From Butyrivibrio sp. (GTDB lineage: Bacteria; Bacillota; Clostridia; Lachnospirales; Lachnospiraceae): a DNA stretch of 38,933 nt. The notes beneath the pieces are model-generated. The model searched no databases and was not told the DNA's origin. It saw only the letters and a program-made list of their open reading frames with translations. Positions 1 through 10,048 of this stretch are shown here, one piece after another. The stretch's first letter is position 1. Each line of letters opens with the position of its first letter. The position numbers and the translations under genes are program-made. The stretch is taken from NCBI GenBank assembly GCA_024680925.1, contig JAILBM010000443.1, positions 1 through 38,933 on the forward strand, written 5' to 3'.

Positions 1-19
1 TATGAGAGATGAGGAAAAT

Positions 20-1702
20 ATGAAATCGAAAAAAGCTTTTTTCCGTAAAAAAATGGGACAGATAAAGGAATGGACACTGAGCAATAAAAAAATGGCAGCG
101 CTTCTTTATTCAGGAATTGCAGTTATTCTGATCCTTGTAATTATAGTGTGCAGTGTGAATTCATCTTCGAAAACAGAAACTGCTACTTATAAAGAAGAAA
201 CAGTAGCTTATGGAGCCTTAACAGTTGGTATTACAGAGGAAGGAACCATAACAATCGGAACATCCACACAGACCCTTGATATAGATATCAGCGCATACTC
301 TGCTGAAGGAGATTTTTCCTGGGGCGGAGGCATGGGAGGAATGGGCGGTCAGACACAGACTTCGACATCTTCTTCCGATGATGATGATACCAGAGTTCTT
401 GATGTGGAAGCCGTATATGTAAGTGTAGGACAGGAGATATCTGAAGGTGATGCAATAGCACGACTTACTCAGGATAGTGTTACAAGTATTAAATCAGAAC
501 TGGAAGCCGATGTTGCAGATGCACAAAACACCTATGATCAGACACTGGCGGATCAGGCCCTTACAGATCAGAGTGCAGAAGCTTCTTATTCAGTAAATTT
601 ATTGTATGGTGATTATGCACAAAGTGAATACGATGCAGAAGTTTTAAGTCTTCAAAATGCAGTTGATTCAGCACAGGAAAGTCTTGATGATGCCAAAGAA
701 GAGCTGGAAGAATTGCAGGAACAGCTAACTGAGGATCAGACTAATCTTCCCACATTCAAAAAAGTTCTTGAAAATGCAGAATATACCGTAAACGGCATCG
801 ATAAAGAAACAGAAATGTATGGCTGGCTTACTGCTGAAGAAGCACGAGAGGATGCTCTTGAAAATCTTGAAAACCTTGAAGATGAAATAGAAAGTCTGCA
901 GGAACAAATAGAAGATCAGGAAACTACCATAAAAGAACTGGAGATAGCACTTATTTCTGCTCAAAAGGCCTATGATCTGGGTGTTATAGAGGCTAAGGCA
1001 ACCTATGACAGTCGTGTCCTGTACTATACTAATGCAACTGAGTATAAGGATGTTACAAAGCTGCAAAGCACTTTGGCAGTAGAGATTGCCTTAGACGATC
1101 TTGAGCAGGCTCAAAAGAAGCTGGATGAATTTAATACTTACGTTATTGATAATGAAATAATTTCAGGATATAGCGGAGTAATTTCAGAAGTATCCATAAG
1201 TGCAGGAGATGAGCTGTATTCTGCATCAAGCATTATGACTGTTAATGACTATGAAGATGTAACTGTAACAGTTGACGTTTCAGAAGAGGATATAGACCAG
1301 ACTACACTTGGATCAGCAGCAAAAGTCAATGTAAGTGCATTTTCCGAAATGGCCTTTGATGCCCAGGTAACAGAGATAGGAGATGCAACATATAACAGCA
1401 GTACCGGAATAACAACCTATGAAGTTACAGTAACCTTATCCGGTGATATGTCAGAGCTTTATGATGGCATGACAGCAGAGGTTACATTCATTACCGAAGA
1501 TGTGGAAGAAGTTCTTTATATATCTAACAGAGCAGTAAGCAGGGAAAATGGTGTTTCTTATGTAAAGGTCATGAATGAGAACGGAAGTATAGAAACTAAA
1601 GAAATTACTACCGGATTTTCAGATGGTACATATGTACAGGTAACTGAAGGCCTTAGTGAAGGAGACATAGTTGTTATAGAAAGTCAGGTGGATAGCAATT
1701 GA
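20..1702 (+). CDS. HlyD/MacA-family efflux periplasmic adaptor subunit
   Basis: N-terminal TM segment, long coiled-coil hairpin, lipoyl/barrel-like segments (IISGYSGVISEVSISAGDEL), C-terminal VYISNRAVSRENGVSYVKV...ITTGFSDGTYVQVTEGLSEGDIVV typical of MacA/HlyD adaptors. ORF open from base 2; ATG at 20 has the better RBS (gagg). Confidence 0.85.
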   Translation: MKSKKAFFRKKMGQIKEWTLSNKKMAALLYSGIAVILILVIIVCSVNSSSKTETATYKEETVAYGALTVGITEEGTITIGTSTQTLDIDISAYSAEGDFSWGGGMGGMGGQTQTSTSSSDDDDTRVLDVEAVYVSVGQEISEGDAIARLTQDSVTSIKSELEADVADAQNTYDQTLADQALTDQSAEASYSVNLLYGDYAQSEYDAEVLSLQNAVDSAQESLDDAKEELEELQEQLTEDQTNLPTFKKVLENAEYTVNGIDKETEMYGWLTAEEAREDALENLENLEDEIESLQEQIEDQETTIKELEIALISAQKAYDLGVIEAKATYDSRVLYYTNATEYKDVTKLQSTLAVEIALDDLEQAQKKLDEFNTYVIDNEIISGYSGVISEVSISAGDELYSASSIMTVNDYEDVTVTVDVSEEDIDQTTLGSAAKVNVSAFSEMAFDAQVTEIGDATYNSSTGITTYEVTVTLSGDMSELYDGMTAEVTFITEDVEEVLYISNRAVSRENGVSYVKVMNENGSIETKEITTGFSDGTYVQVTEGLSEGDIVVIESQVDSN

Positions 1703-2985
1703 GATTATCAGAGATTTTTAAATTAGTATGGCTTAATTTATCACAGAATAAATCCAAAGTTCTTCTTACAAGCTTTGGTATCGTAGTAGGAGCTGCAACT
1801 ATCATGCTGGTAATCGCAATTGGTACCGGCGGTAGAGAAGAGGTTGCAGAGCAGTTCAAAAATCTGAATGCAGGAGCAATAGATATCTCCTATGATTCTT
1901 CAAGTTCATCCACAAGCCAGACAGGCTTTGGCGGTATGGGCGGAGGAATGGGCGGTGGTATGCCAGGCGGAGGCGGAGGAATGGGCGGTATGGGCCAAAA
2001 TTCCAATCAGGATACCGTAACCCTCACTGCTGATGACATGGAAGACTTAACAACCTTTGTTCCGGGAATATCAGATGCCACTATGTCTTTTTCAACAAGT
2101 TCTTCTGTAGATGGAGGCGAACTGGATGAAAGTACGACCTATACAATTGCAGGTGTTAAGTATAACTATGCCACCATGTCAAATCTGGAAATGGCAATTG
2201 GTGAGTTTTTTTCAGAGGACGATGATACCTATAAAAATAAATATTGTGTACTGGGCTATGAAGCTGCAAAAGAAATCTTTGGAAGTGTTTACGATGCATA
2301 TGACGAAACAGTCTATATAGATGACAGACCATATAAGGTTATAGGAGTTATAGAGGAAATAGGAAGTGTGGCATCAGGAATAAGCCCTGACTCAGCTATA
2401 TTTGTTCCATACGAAACAGGAATCAAATATCTGACAGGAAGTAAGGTAAGCCCCACAATAACGGTTGTGGCTGAAGATACTGATGAAGTAGATACTATCA
2501 AGACCTACATTGAACAGGTTCTTTCAGAATCATATCCTAATGCTGAATTTACCATATCCGATGCAGGAACCAAAATGGAAGCGGCAAATCAGTCAAACAG
2601 AACACTTACTCTTCTTCTTATAGCAATGGCAGCTATTGTATTTGTCGTTGGTGGTATCGGTATTATGAACGTTTTGTTTGTATCTGTAAAAGAGAGAACC
2701 AATGAAATCGGTATATTAAAGGCTATAGGATGCAGCAGAAAGGATATCCTGTTGGAGTTTTTGTTAGAGGCAAGCTGCATGAGTCTTATAGGTTCCATTG
2801 TGGGAATTATATGCGCACTTGGTATCACACCTATATTGGAAAGCTTTAGCATGAGAGTTTCATTGTCAGTCGGAGGAGCTGTTTTATCCCTTGTCTTTGG
2901 TGTAATTACGGGTACATTGTTTGGTTTTTACCCTGCTTATAAAGCATCGAGACTCATTCCTGTAGTTGCTCTTAATCAGGAATAA
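1699..2985 (+). CDS. MacB-like ABC transporter permease (MacB_PCD + FtsX domains)
   Basis: Overlaps adaptor stop by 4 bp; N-terminal LVWLNLSQNKSKVLLTSFGIVVGAATIMLVIAIGTG and C-terminal FtsX motif VGGIGIMNVLFVSVKERTNEIGILKAIGCSRKDIL; glycine/methionine-rich loop in periplasmic domain. Confidence 0.9.
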   Translation: MRLSEIFKLVWLNLSQNKSKVLLTSFGIVVGAATIMLVIAIGTGGREEVAEQFKNLNAGAIDISYDSSSSSTSQTGFGGMGGGMGGGMPGGGGGMGGMGQNSNQDTVTLTADDMEDLTTFVPGISDATMSFSTSSSVDGGELDESTTYTIAGVKYNYATMSNLEMAIGEFFSEDDDTYKNKYCVLGYEAAKEIFGSVYDAYDETVYIDDRPYKVIGVIEEIGSVASGISPDSAIFVPYETGIKYLTGSKVSPTITVVAEDTDEVDTIKTYIEQVLSESYPNAEFTISDAGTKMEAANQSNRTLTLLLIAMAAIVFVVGGIGIMNVLFVSVKERTNEIGILKAIGCSRKDILLEFLLEASCMSLIGSIVGIICALGITPILESFSMRVSLSVGGAVLSLVFGVITGTLFGFYPAYKASRLIPVVALNQE

Positions 2986-3023
2986 GCTACTGACAACAAT
3001 AGTTTTGGAAAAGGAAAACAAAT

Positions 3024-3902
3024 ATGGGACAGATACAGGAAGAAAAAAAGAAACGTGAAACCTCCGCTGAAAAAAAGGCCATGATAAGCGAAGATGTAGC
3101 CCTTGGAGATATAGCTTCGGATAAAATCTTTGAGGATGACCCGGAGTTGGCCAAGGAACTTGAGGAAGACAGAAAAATTCAGGCAAGAGCTCTTGAATAT
3201 AAAGAAAAAAAGCTACTTAGAGCCAAAAAAAGGAAAAAAAGACTGATTATTTTTTTGATAGTAATAGTTATAGGTTGCGGTGCAGGGTTCTTTGGTTATG
3301 AATACTATCAGCAAAAAAAGGCAGAAGAAAACTCCGAGGCTATAGTAGCGGTAAGCGATGATCAGGAACTTGTATATGTTTCGGTGTCAATGATAGCCGG
3401 AAATAATATTACGGTTGAAGTTCTTGAAGAAGCAACCGGGCAGGCGAGCGCAAATATTAAAGTAGAAGAAATAGATTCATCAGTAAAGGCAGATAATGGG
3501 GCTTCTATGGGGGAAGCAGAAGAAACTATTGAAAATACAAATGACAGCTCGGAAGCATCTTCTAATGACAATGACACATCGGCAGATACAGATATGAAGG
3601 ACCGGGGTGATATGTCACATGGTAGCGACAATCAGATGCCGGGGGATATGAATATATCCGAGGGTACTAAGGAGCAGTCTCAGATGCCTGAAATGACAAT
3701 GGCATCTGCAGAAACTCAAGCATCAACATCCTCATATGTAGAAACAGGAGAAACAGCAAAGTATCAGATTCCGGTGGGAACAGTGGTTATTACAAAGCTG
3801 GGAACCTCTGCAACATTTTCCAGTATATCCAGTGGAAATGTTCTTGCACTTGCAGTGGAAAAGGGCACAGACATTATTGATAAAGTGTGGATAATCGAAT
3901 AA
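3024..3902 (+). CDS. Single-pass membrane protein of unknown function in efflux cluster
   Basis: Charged cytoplasmic N-terminus, one TM (LIIFLIVIVIGCGAGFFGYEYY), extracytoplasmic domain split by a Ser/Asp/Met-rich low-complexity stretch; lies between permease and ATPase genes. Confidence 0.75.
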   Translation: MGQIQEEKKKRETSAEKKAMISEDVALGDIASDKIFEDDPELAKELEEDRKIQARALEYKEKKLLRAKKRKKRLIIFLIVIVIGCGAGFFGYEYYQQKKAEENSEAIVAVSDDQELVYVSVSMIAGNNITVEVLEEATGQASANIKVEEIDSSVKADNGASMGEAEETIENTNDSSEASSNDNDTSADTDMKDRGDMSHGSDNQMPGDMNISEGTKEQSQMPEMTMASAETQASTSSYVETGETAKYQIPVGTVVITKLGTSATFSSISSGNVLALAVEKGTDIIDKVWIIE

Positions 3903-3915
3903 CAGGAGAAAGAAT

Positions 3916-4587
3916 ATGTCGATGATAAAGATGGTCAATATCTGTAAAGGCTTTACAGTAGGTGAAGAGAAGGTTCAGATATTGAAAAATATTAACTTCA
4001 ATGTTGAAGAAGGTGAATTTGTGGCAATTCTTGGTCCTTCAGGTTCAGGTAAAACCACACTGATGAATATCATAGGCTGTATGGATGTGTGCGATTCAGG
4101 AGAATACTATCTTGACGGACAGGCCATACATACTATGGAAGAGGAAGATCTCGGAGATATACGAAATACAGAAATAGGCTTTATTTTCCAGAACTATCAG
4201 CTTATTCCTACATATAACATTATGCAGAATATAATAATGCCTCTTGTTGTAAGAGGTATGACAACAGCAGAGGCTGAGGAAAAATGTATGGAAACAATAA
4301 AGCTGCTTGGAATAGATCACAGACTCAGGCATAAGCCATCTGAGCTTTCAGGTGGACAGAAGCAGAGAGTATCCATCGCCAGAGCATTGGTGGGACAACC
4401 TGCAATTCTTCTGGCCGATGAGCCTACAGGAGCTTTGGATAGACAAAGTGGTAAAGACGTTCTGGCACTGTTCAAACAGTTAAATGATATGGGTCATACA
4501 GTAGTAATGATTACTCATGACCTGACCGTTGCTCAGGCTGCGACAAGAATTGTTCACATAATTGATGGACAGTTGTCGGAAGATTAA
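3916..4587 (+). CDS. MacB/LolD-type ABC transporter ATP-binding protein
   Basis: Walker A GPSGSGKTT, signature LSGGQKQRVSIARAL, Walker B ILLADEPTGALD, H-loop MITHD. Confidence 0.95.
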   Translation: MSMIKMVNICKGFTVGEEKVQILKNINFNVEEGEFVAILGPSGSGKTTLMNIIGCMDVCDSGEYYLDGQAIHTMEEEDLGDIRNTEIGFIFQNYQLIPTYNIMQNIIMPLVVRGMTTAEAEEKCMETIKLLGIDHRLRHKPSELSGGQKQRVSIARALVGQPAILLADEPTGALDRQSGKDVLALFKQLNDMGHTVVMITHDLTVAQAATRIVHIIDGQLSED

Positions 4588-4613
4588 GCACAAGCATAGA
4601 AATATGTAAAGTG

Positions 4614-4658
4614 AGAAGAGACATGATGGCTGTAGGGGGCCGATATCATGTCTCTTCT
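4614..4658 (+). terminator. Stem-loop after ABC ATPase gene, probable terminator
   Basis: Perfect 14-bp arms AGAAGAGACATGAT (4614-4627) / ATCATGTCTCTTCT (4645-4658), 17-nt loop with internal GGC/GCC; only a weak T-rich tail. Confidence 0.6.
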
Positions 4659-4779
4659 TGCATGCAACAAACATAAATGTTAAACTAAAGAATGTTTATT
4701 GCTTATGGAAATAAAAGCATTAATGAATGATTTTTTTTTACTTATTTAATGTAAAAAAGTCTAGTTTAGTAAAATTTTA

Positions 4780-4832
4780 TTGTATTGAGGGGGGAACGGT
4801 GCTATTATATTTCCTACTAAGTAAATAGGAAA
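4780..4832 (+). promoter_or_regulatory. Candidate suf operon promoter with inverted repeat at the start-site region
   Basis: TTGTAT (4780-4785), 17-bp spacer, TATTAT (4803-4808), immediately followed by TTTCCTA-N9-TAGGAAA (4810-4832). Confidence 0.5.
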
Positions 4833-4905
4833 TGAAAATGGCAGCGTCTTTTGTTGTATAAAGGAAGTAATAGATATTGTTTTTTATAAATAGAAAGGAA
4901 TTATC

Positions 4906-5658
4906 ATGTCAGAACAGTCATTGTTGCAGGTTAAAAATTTATCTGTTTCCATAGATAACGAATTAGAAATCCTGCATAGGATAAACTTAAATATAGGAGC
5001 CGGTGAAACCCATGTACTTATGGGACCAAACGGTGCCGGAAAGTCCACTCTTGGTTATTCTCTTATGGGTAATCCTCATTACTGCGTTACAGAGGGTAAC
5101 ATTATTTTTGACGGGCAGGATATAACAAATGAGTCTACAGATAAGAGAGCTAAGGCCGGAATGTTCTTATCTTTCCAGAATCCTCTTGAAGTTCCGGGAA
5201 TATCCCTTGGGGGATTTATCAGAAATGCTTATCATGAGCAGACAGGAGCCCCTGTTAAGATTTTAAAGTTCAAAAAAGAGCTTGCTTCAGCAATGGAGCT
5301 TTTGTCAATGGATACAGCTTATGCTGACAGAGATTTAAATGTCGGCTTTTCCGGTGGTGAGAAAAAGAAGGCTGAAATACTTCAGATGCTTATGCTTGGG
5401 CCAAAGCTTGTAATTCTTGATGAGACAGATTCAGGTCTTGATGTTGACGCGGTAAGAACCGTTTCAAAGGGAATAGAAGAATTCCAGAAAAAGAGAGACG
5501 GAGCTCTTCTTATTATTACACACAGCACCAAGATTTTAGAGTCACTTCATGTTGATTATACTCATGTTCTTGTTAAGGGTGAGATTGTTCATACAGGAGA
5601 CAGTTCTCTTGTTGATGATATTAATGAACATGGATTTGAACGCTTTGAGAAAATTTAA
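4906..5658 (+). CDS. sufC: Fe-S cluster assembly ATPase SufC
   Basis: ABC ATPase with GPNGAGKST, LSFQNPLEVPG and VGFSGGEKKKAEILQM, LDETDSGLDVDAVRTV typical of SufC; first gene of a suf operon. Confidence 0.96.
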   Translation: MSEQSLLQVKNLSVSIDNELEILHRINLNIGAGETHVLMGPNGAGKSTLGYSLMGNPHYCVTEGNIIFDGQDITNESTDKRAKAGMFLSFQNPLEVPGISLGGFIRNAYHEQTGAPVKILKFKKELASAMELLSMDTAYADRDLNVGFSGGEKKKAEILQMLMLGPKLVILDETDSGLDVDAVRTVSKGIEEFQKKRDGALLIITHSTKILESLHVDYTHVLVKGEIVHTGDSSLVDDINEHGFERFEKI

Positions 5659-5717
5659 TTTAGTGGTTTTTACTTTAGACTTCTAAAAATGTTTTTTAAT
5701 TTAGTACAGAGGTTTAT

Positions 5718-7130
5718 ATGAGCGATAATAAAAATGCTGTAGTAGATGTGGATAGAAGCGTCTATGACATAAAAGATGTAGAAACAGATCAGGAATTTTA
5801 TCGTGAAAAGGAAGGCCTTACAAGGGAAATTGTTCAGCATGTATCAGAGGAAAAAAATGACCCTGAATGGATGCTGGAGTTTCGACTTAAGTGCCTTGAT
5901 ATATATAACGAGCTTAAAATGCCTGAATGGGGACCCAATATAGATGGTCTTGATATGGATAAAATAGCGACTTATGTAAGACATAAGTCAGACATGAAGG
6001 GTAGCTGGGAAGATGTTCCCGAGGATATAAAGAATACCTTTGAAAGACTTGGTATTCCACAGGCTGAGAGAGAATCTCTTGCAGGTGTAGGTGCTCAGTA
6101 TGATTCTGAACTGGTTTACCATAATGTTAAGGATGAAGTCGCTGCACAGGGTGTTGTTTATACTGATATAGAAAGTGCCTTAAGAGGTGAATATGCAGAT
6201 ATGATCAGAGAGCATTTTATGAAACTTGTGCCTCCCACAGATCATAAATTTGCAGCTCTTCACGGAGCGGTATGGTCAGGCGGATCCTTTGTATATGTAC
6301 CAAAGGGAGTAAAGGTTGAGATACCTCTTCAGTCCTATTTCAGATTAAATGCAGCAGGAGCAGGACAGTTTGAGCACACACTTATAATAGTAGATGAGGG
6401 TGCGGATCTTCATTTCATTGAAGGGTGTTCAGCACCTAAGTACAATGTAGCCAATCTTCATGCGGGCTGCGTTGAGCTTTTTGTTGCAAAAAATGCAAGA
6501 CTTCGTTATTCAACAATCGAGAACTGGTCAAAGAATATGTATAACCTTAATACCAAGAGAGCTATTGTTGAAGAAGGCGGAGTAATGGAATGGGTATCCG
6601 GATCCTTTGGATCACACACAGGATATCTTTATCCTATGACAATATTAAAGGGTAATCGTTCCAAGATGGAATATACAGGTATTACATTTGCAGGTAAAGG
6701 GCAGAACCTTGATACCGGAGCAAAGGTAGTACATCAGGGAGCAGATACTACATCTGTTATTACAACCAAGTCCATTTCTAAAGATGGTGGTATTGGAACT
6801 TACAGAAGCAGTGTGGTTATTCAGCCTTCCGCCAAGAGAGCTAAGGCTTCGGTTTCCTGTGATTCACTGATGCTTGATTCTATTTCAAGATCAGATACTA
6901 TCCCCGGAATGGATATACGTACAAATGATGCAGATGTAGGACACGAAGCTAAGATTGGACGAATCAGTGATGAGGCAGTTTTCTACCTTATGTCCAGAGG
7001 ACTTAGTGAAGCAGATGCCAGAGCGATGATTGTTAGTGGATTTGCAGATCCGGTATCAAAAGAGCTTCCTCTCGAATATGCAGTAGAGATGAATAATCTT
7101 ATAAAGCTTGAAATGAGTGGTAACGGCTGA
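5718..7130 (+). CDS. sufB: Fe-S cluster assembly protein SufB
   Basis: SufB-type sequence (EWMLEFRLKCLDIYNELKMPEWGPN; HGAVWSGGSFVYVPKGVKVEIPLQSYFR; IIVDEGADLHFIEGCSAP; AEVGHEA-like DADVGHEAKIGRISDEAVFYLMSRGL). Confidence 0.97.
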   Translation: MSDNKNAVVDVDRSVYDIKDVETDQEFYREKEGLTREIVQHVSEEKNDPEWMLEFRLKCLDIYNELKMPEWGPNIDGLDMDKIATYVRHKSDMKGSWEDVPEDIKNTFERLGIPQAERESLAGVGAQYDSELVYHNVKDEVAAQGVVYTDIESALRGEYADMIREHFMKLVPPTDHKFAALHGAVWSGGSFVYVPKGVKVEIPLQSYFRLNAAGAGQFEHTLIIVDEGADLHFIEGCSAPKYNVANLHAGCVELFVAKNARLRYSTIENWSKNMYNLNTKRAIVEEGGVMEWVSGSFGSHTGYLYPMTILKGNRSKMEYTGITFAGKGQNLDTGAKVVHQGADTTSVITTKSISKDGGIGTYRSSVVIQPSAKRAKASVSCDSLMLDSISRSDTIPGMDIRTNDADVGHEAKIGRISDEAVFYLMSRGLSEADARAMIVSGFADPVSKELPLEYAVEMNNLIKLEMSGNG

Positions 7131-7183
7131 TAAAGTCCAGGCTTTATAGATACTGTTTTTTACAATGATATATGGAGACAGTT

Positions 7184-8347
7184 ATGGATCTTAATATGAA
7201 GGTTAATGTCATTCCTGCACTTACCTATAACAGGTTGCAGCTAAATGGCAGCAGCATAAATGAAAATGGAATAGATATAAATTTAAACAGCACACCTGCT
7301 CCGGAAAAACTTCCTGAGGGAGTTGAGGTTCAAAAAGGAGTAGATGGCAAGACTGCTGAAGTTATTTTTGAAAAATACAGACAGGCAGCTCTTAAAGCAG
7401 ATGAAGGCTTAAGTAAGCCAAATGGAGACATGTCTTACAGAAATGATGCTCAGGCTACAAGAACCGGTATGGGCATAGATGTAGATGAGCTTCTTGAAAG
7501 AGCTAATATAAAAGCGGATGTTTATAATGTAAAGGATAATACAAAGGTTTCAGAGCCACTGGTTATTCATTATGAGCTTTCGGACGGCGATGGAAGCCTT
7601 TCAAGGCAGATTATTCATTTGGGCAAGGAGTCAGAGCTTACAGTAGTAATGTTTTATGAATCTGAGGAAGACACAAAGGGCTTCCAGGGTGTAAGCACCA
7701 AGATTCTTGCAGAGAATGGTTCAAAACTTAAGCTTTTTAAAGTACAAAAACTTGGAAATAAATATATACATTTTGATGATTTTGGCGGAGTTGCAGATGA
7801 TGATGCTGAAGTAGAAATTGTACAGATCGAGCTTGGAGCTTTAAAAAACTGGAATGGTGTACATATTACACTTTTTGGAAAGAATTCTAATTTCCTTGAT
7901 AATACGGGATATCTTTGCAGAGGTGAACAGCAGTATGATATGAATTACATTGCTGAGCACAGAGGGAAAAAGACTAACTCAGAAATGTACTTCAGAGGTG
8001 TTCTTGAAGATAATTCTCAAAAGGCATTCAGAGACACTCTTGATTTTAAGAGCGGATGTGCAGGTGCTAAAGGAAATGAGCAGGAGGATACTCTTTTGCT
8101 TAGCCCTGAGGTTATAAATCGCTCCATGCCTATGATTCTTTGTCAGGAAGAGGATGTTGACGGAACTCATGGAGCAACAATTGGTCAGCTTTCTGAAGAT
8201 ATTCTGTTTTATATGAATTCCCGTGGAATAGATGAAGAAGCAGCTAAAAGGCTTATGGTTAGAGCAAGGCTTGAAAGCCTTGTAAGAAGAATTCCAGATG
8301 GCGCTACTGCCGGCAAGATGCAATACTTTGTTCAAAATTTACTGTAA
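7184..8347 (+). CDS. sufD: Fe-S cluster assembly protein SufD
   Basis: SufB/D family beta-helix region and C-terminal HGATIGQLSEDILFYMNSRGIDEEAAKRLMVRARLESLVRRIPD; position in suf operon. ORF can start at 7172, but ATG 7184 has the better-placed GGAG. Confidence 0.9.
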   Translation: MDLNMKVNVIPALTYNRLQLNGSSINENGIDINLNSTPAPEKLPEGVEVQKGVDGKTAEVIFEKYRQAALKADEGLSKPNGDMSYRNDAQATRTGMGIDVDELLERANIKADVYNVKDNTKVSEPLVIHYELSDGDGSLSRQIIHLGKESELTVVMFYESEEDTKGFQGVSTKILAENGSKLKLFKVQKLGNKYIHFDDFGGVADDDAEVEIVQIELGALKNWNGVHITLFGKNSNFLDNTGYLCRGEQQYDMNYIAEHRGKKTNSEMYFRGVLEDNSQKAFRDTLDFKSGCAGAKGNEQEDTLLLSPEVINRSMPMILCQEEDVDGTHGATIGQLSEDILFYMNSRGIDEEAAKRLMVRARLESLVRRIPDGATAGKMQYFVQNLL

Positions 8348-8364
8348 TTTAGGAGACAATAAAA

Positions 8365-9585
8365 ATGTCTAATCTCGCAGAGCTTAGAAAAGATTTCCCG
8401 ATTTTGCAAAAGGGAGATTATATTTATTTTGATAATGCGGCAACAACCCAGCGTCCGATTCAGGTTGTGGAAGCTATTAAGGATTTCTACGAAAATGCCA
8501 ATGCTAATCCTCTCAGAGGACTATATGACTGGAGTGTGGAAGCAACAGACAGATATGAAAATGCCAGAAGCTGCGTAGCCGGTTTTATAGGAGCATCAAA
8601 GTCTGAGGAAATAATATTTACAAGAAATACTACTGAGTCAATTAATTTAATAGCATATTCTTATGCTCTTTCAAATATTTCAGAGGGTGATGAAATTGTT
8701 ATTACTGTTATGGAACATCATAGTAACATTCTTCCATGGCAGATGGTGGCAAGGCAAAAGGGTGCAAAGCTTATATTTATGGAACCCTTGGCTGATGGCA
8801 CTATTACCGAAGAAGAGTATAAAAGTAAGATAACAGATAAAACAAAGATTGTTTCAGTAGGTCATGTTTCCAATGTAATGGGTATCACCAATCCAGTAAA
8901 AGAAATTGCTGAGTATGCTCATTCCAAAGGAGCTGTGGTAATAGTTGACGGAGCTCAGTCTACACCTCATATGAGTGTGGATGTTAAGGCTCTTGGAGCA
9001 GACTTTTTTGCATTCTCCGGACATAAGCTCCTTGGACCTATGGGTATAGGTGTACTTTATGCAAGATATGAATTACTGGAAAAAATGACACCGTTCCTTA
9101 CAGGCGGTGAAATGATAGAGTATGTTACAAGAACAGATGCAACTTGGGCTGAAATACCGCATAAGTTTGAAGCCGGTACTGTGAATGCTGCAGGAGCGGT
9201 AGGATTAGAGGCAGCTATTAGATATATTCAGAAAATCGGCATGGATAATATAAGCGCTCATGAAAAGGCTTTAACAACCCTGCTTATGGACGAATTAAAG
9301 AAAATGCCTTATATTAAAGTATATGGATCAAGTGATCCTGCAAAGCATTGCGGAATTGTGACATTTACAATGGATGGTGTACATCCTCATGATATTTCTT
9401 CTGTTCTTAACGAAGATCATGTATGTGTCAGGGCAGGACATCATTGTGCTCAGCCTTTGATGCAGTTTTTAAATGTTGGTTCTACTGCGAGAGCCAGTCT
9501 GTATTTTTATAATACTGAGGAAGAGGTTTTAAGATTTACCGAAAAGCTGGCTAATGTTAGAAAGGTAATGGGCTATGGAGCTTAA
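8365..9585 (+). CDS. sufS: Cysteine desulfurase SufS
   Basis: YFDNAATTQRP, MEHHSNILPWQ, VIVDGAQSTPHM, FAFSGHKLLGPMGIGVLY, VRAGHHCAQPLM. Confidence 0.97.
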   Translation: MSNLAELRKDFPILQKGDYIYFDNAATTQRPIQVVEAIKDFYENANANPLRGLYDWSVEATDRYENARSCVAGFIGASKSEEIIFTRNTTESINLIAYSYALSNISEGDEIVITVMEHHSNILPWQMVARQKGAKLIFMEPLADGTITEEEYKSKITDKTKIVSVGHVSNVMGITNPVKEIAEYAHSKGAVVIVDGAQSTPHMSVDVKALGADFFAFSGHKLLGPMGIGVLYARYELLEKMTPFLTGGEMIEYVTRTDATWAEIPHKFEAGTVNAAGAVGLEAAIRYIQKIGMDNISAHEKALTTLLMDELKKMPYIKVYGSSDPAKHCGIVTFTMDGVHPHDISSVLNEDHVCVRAGHHCAQPLMQFLNVGSTARASLYFYNTEEEVLRFTEKLANVRKVMGYGA

Positions 9586-10024
9586 GGATTTATACAGAGA
9601 AATAGTTAATGAACATAATTTAAGACCTGAACACAAGGGAGAAATGTCAAATCCGGATTTGGTTTTAAGAGGTGTTAATCCAAGCTGTGGAGATGATATT
9701 ACTCTTCAGCTTAAACTGGATGAATCAGGGAAAATTTCCGATGCTATGTTCAGCGGCAGCGGATGTGCTATTTCTCAGGCATCTGTAGATATGATGATCG
9801 ATAACATTATCGGACTTAACAAGGAAGAAGCAATTAAACGCTCTGATCTTTTTATGGGAATGATAAAGGGTGATGTAAAAGATGATGATAAACTTGAAGA
9901 GCTTGATGATGCAGCGGCCCTTAAGGATATATCCCATATGCCGGCAAGAGTAAAATGTGCAGTTTTGGGATGGCGTACCATGAAAGAAATTTTAGAAAAT
10001 CCCGATAAAACAGAAAACAAATAA
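9575..10024 (+). CDS. sufU: SUF system scaffold/sulfurtransferase SufU (IscU-like)
   Basis: NPSCGDDITLQLKLD, FSGSGCAISQASVDMM, MPARVKCAVLGWRTM: the three conserved cysteines of SufU; overlaps sufS 3' end. Confidence 0.95.
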   Translation: MELKDLYREIVNEHNLRPEHKGEMSNPDLVLRGVNPSCGDDITLQLKLDESGKISDAMFSGSGCAISQASVDMMIDNIIGLNKEEAIKRSDLFMGMIKGDVKDDDKLEELDDAAALKDISHMPARVKCAVLGWRTMKEILENPDKTENK

Positions 10025-10048
10025 ATTTGGGGATTGTTGAGGGGTAGA

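Noticed and set aside
725-1066. Minus-strand ORF opposite the adaptor gene (and similar minus ORFs at 2884, 7979, 9775, 12228, 16053, 19216, 28294, 37008)
   Set aside because: Antisense to well-supported coding sequences; composition and lack of recognisable motifs fit shadow ORFs.
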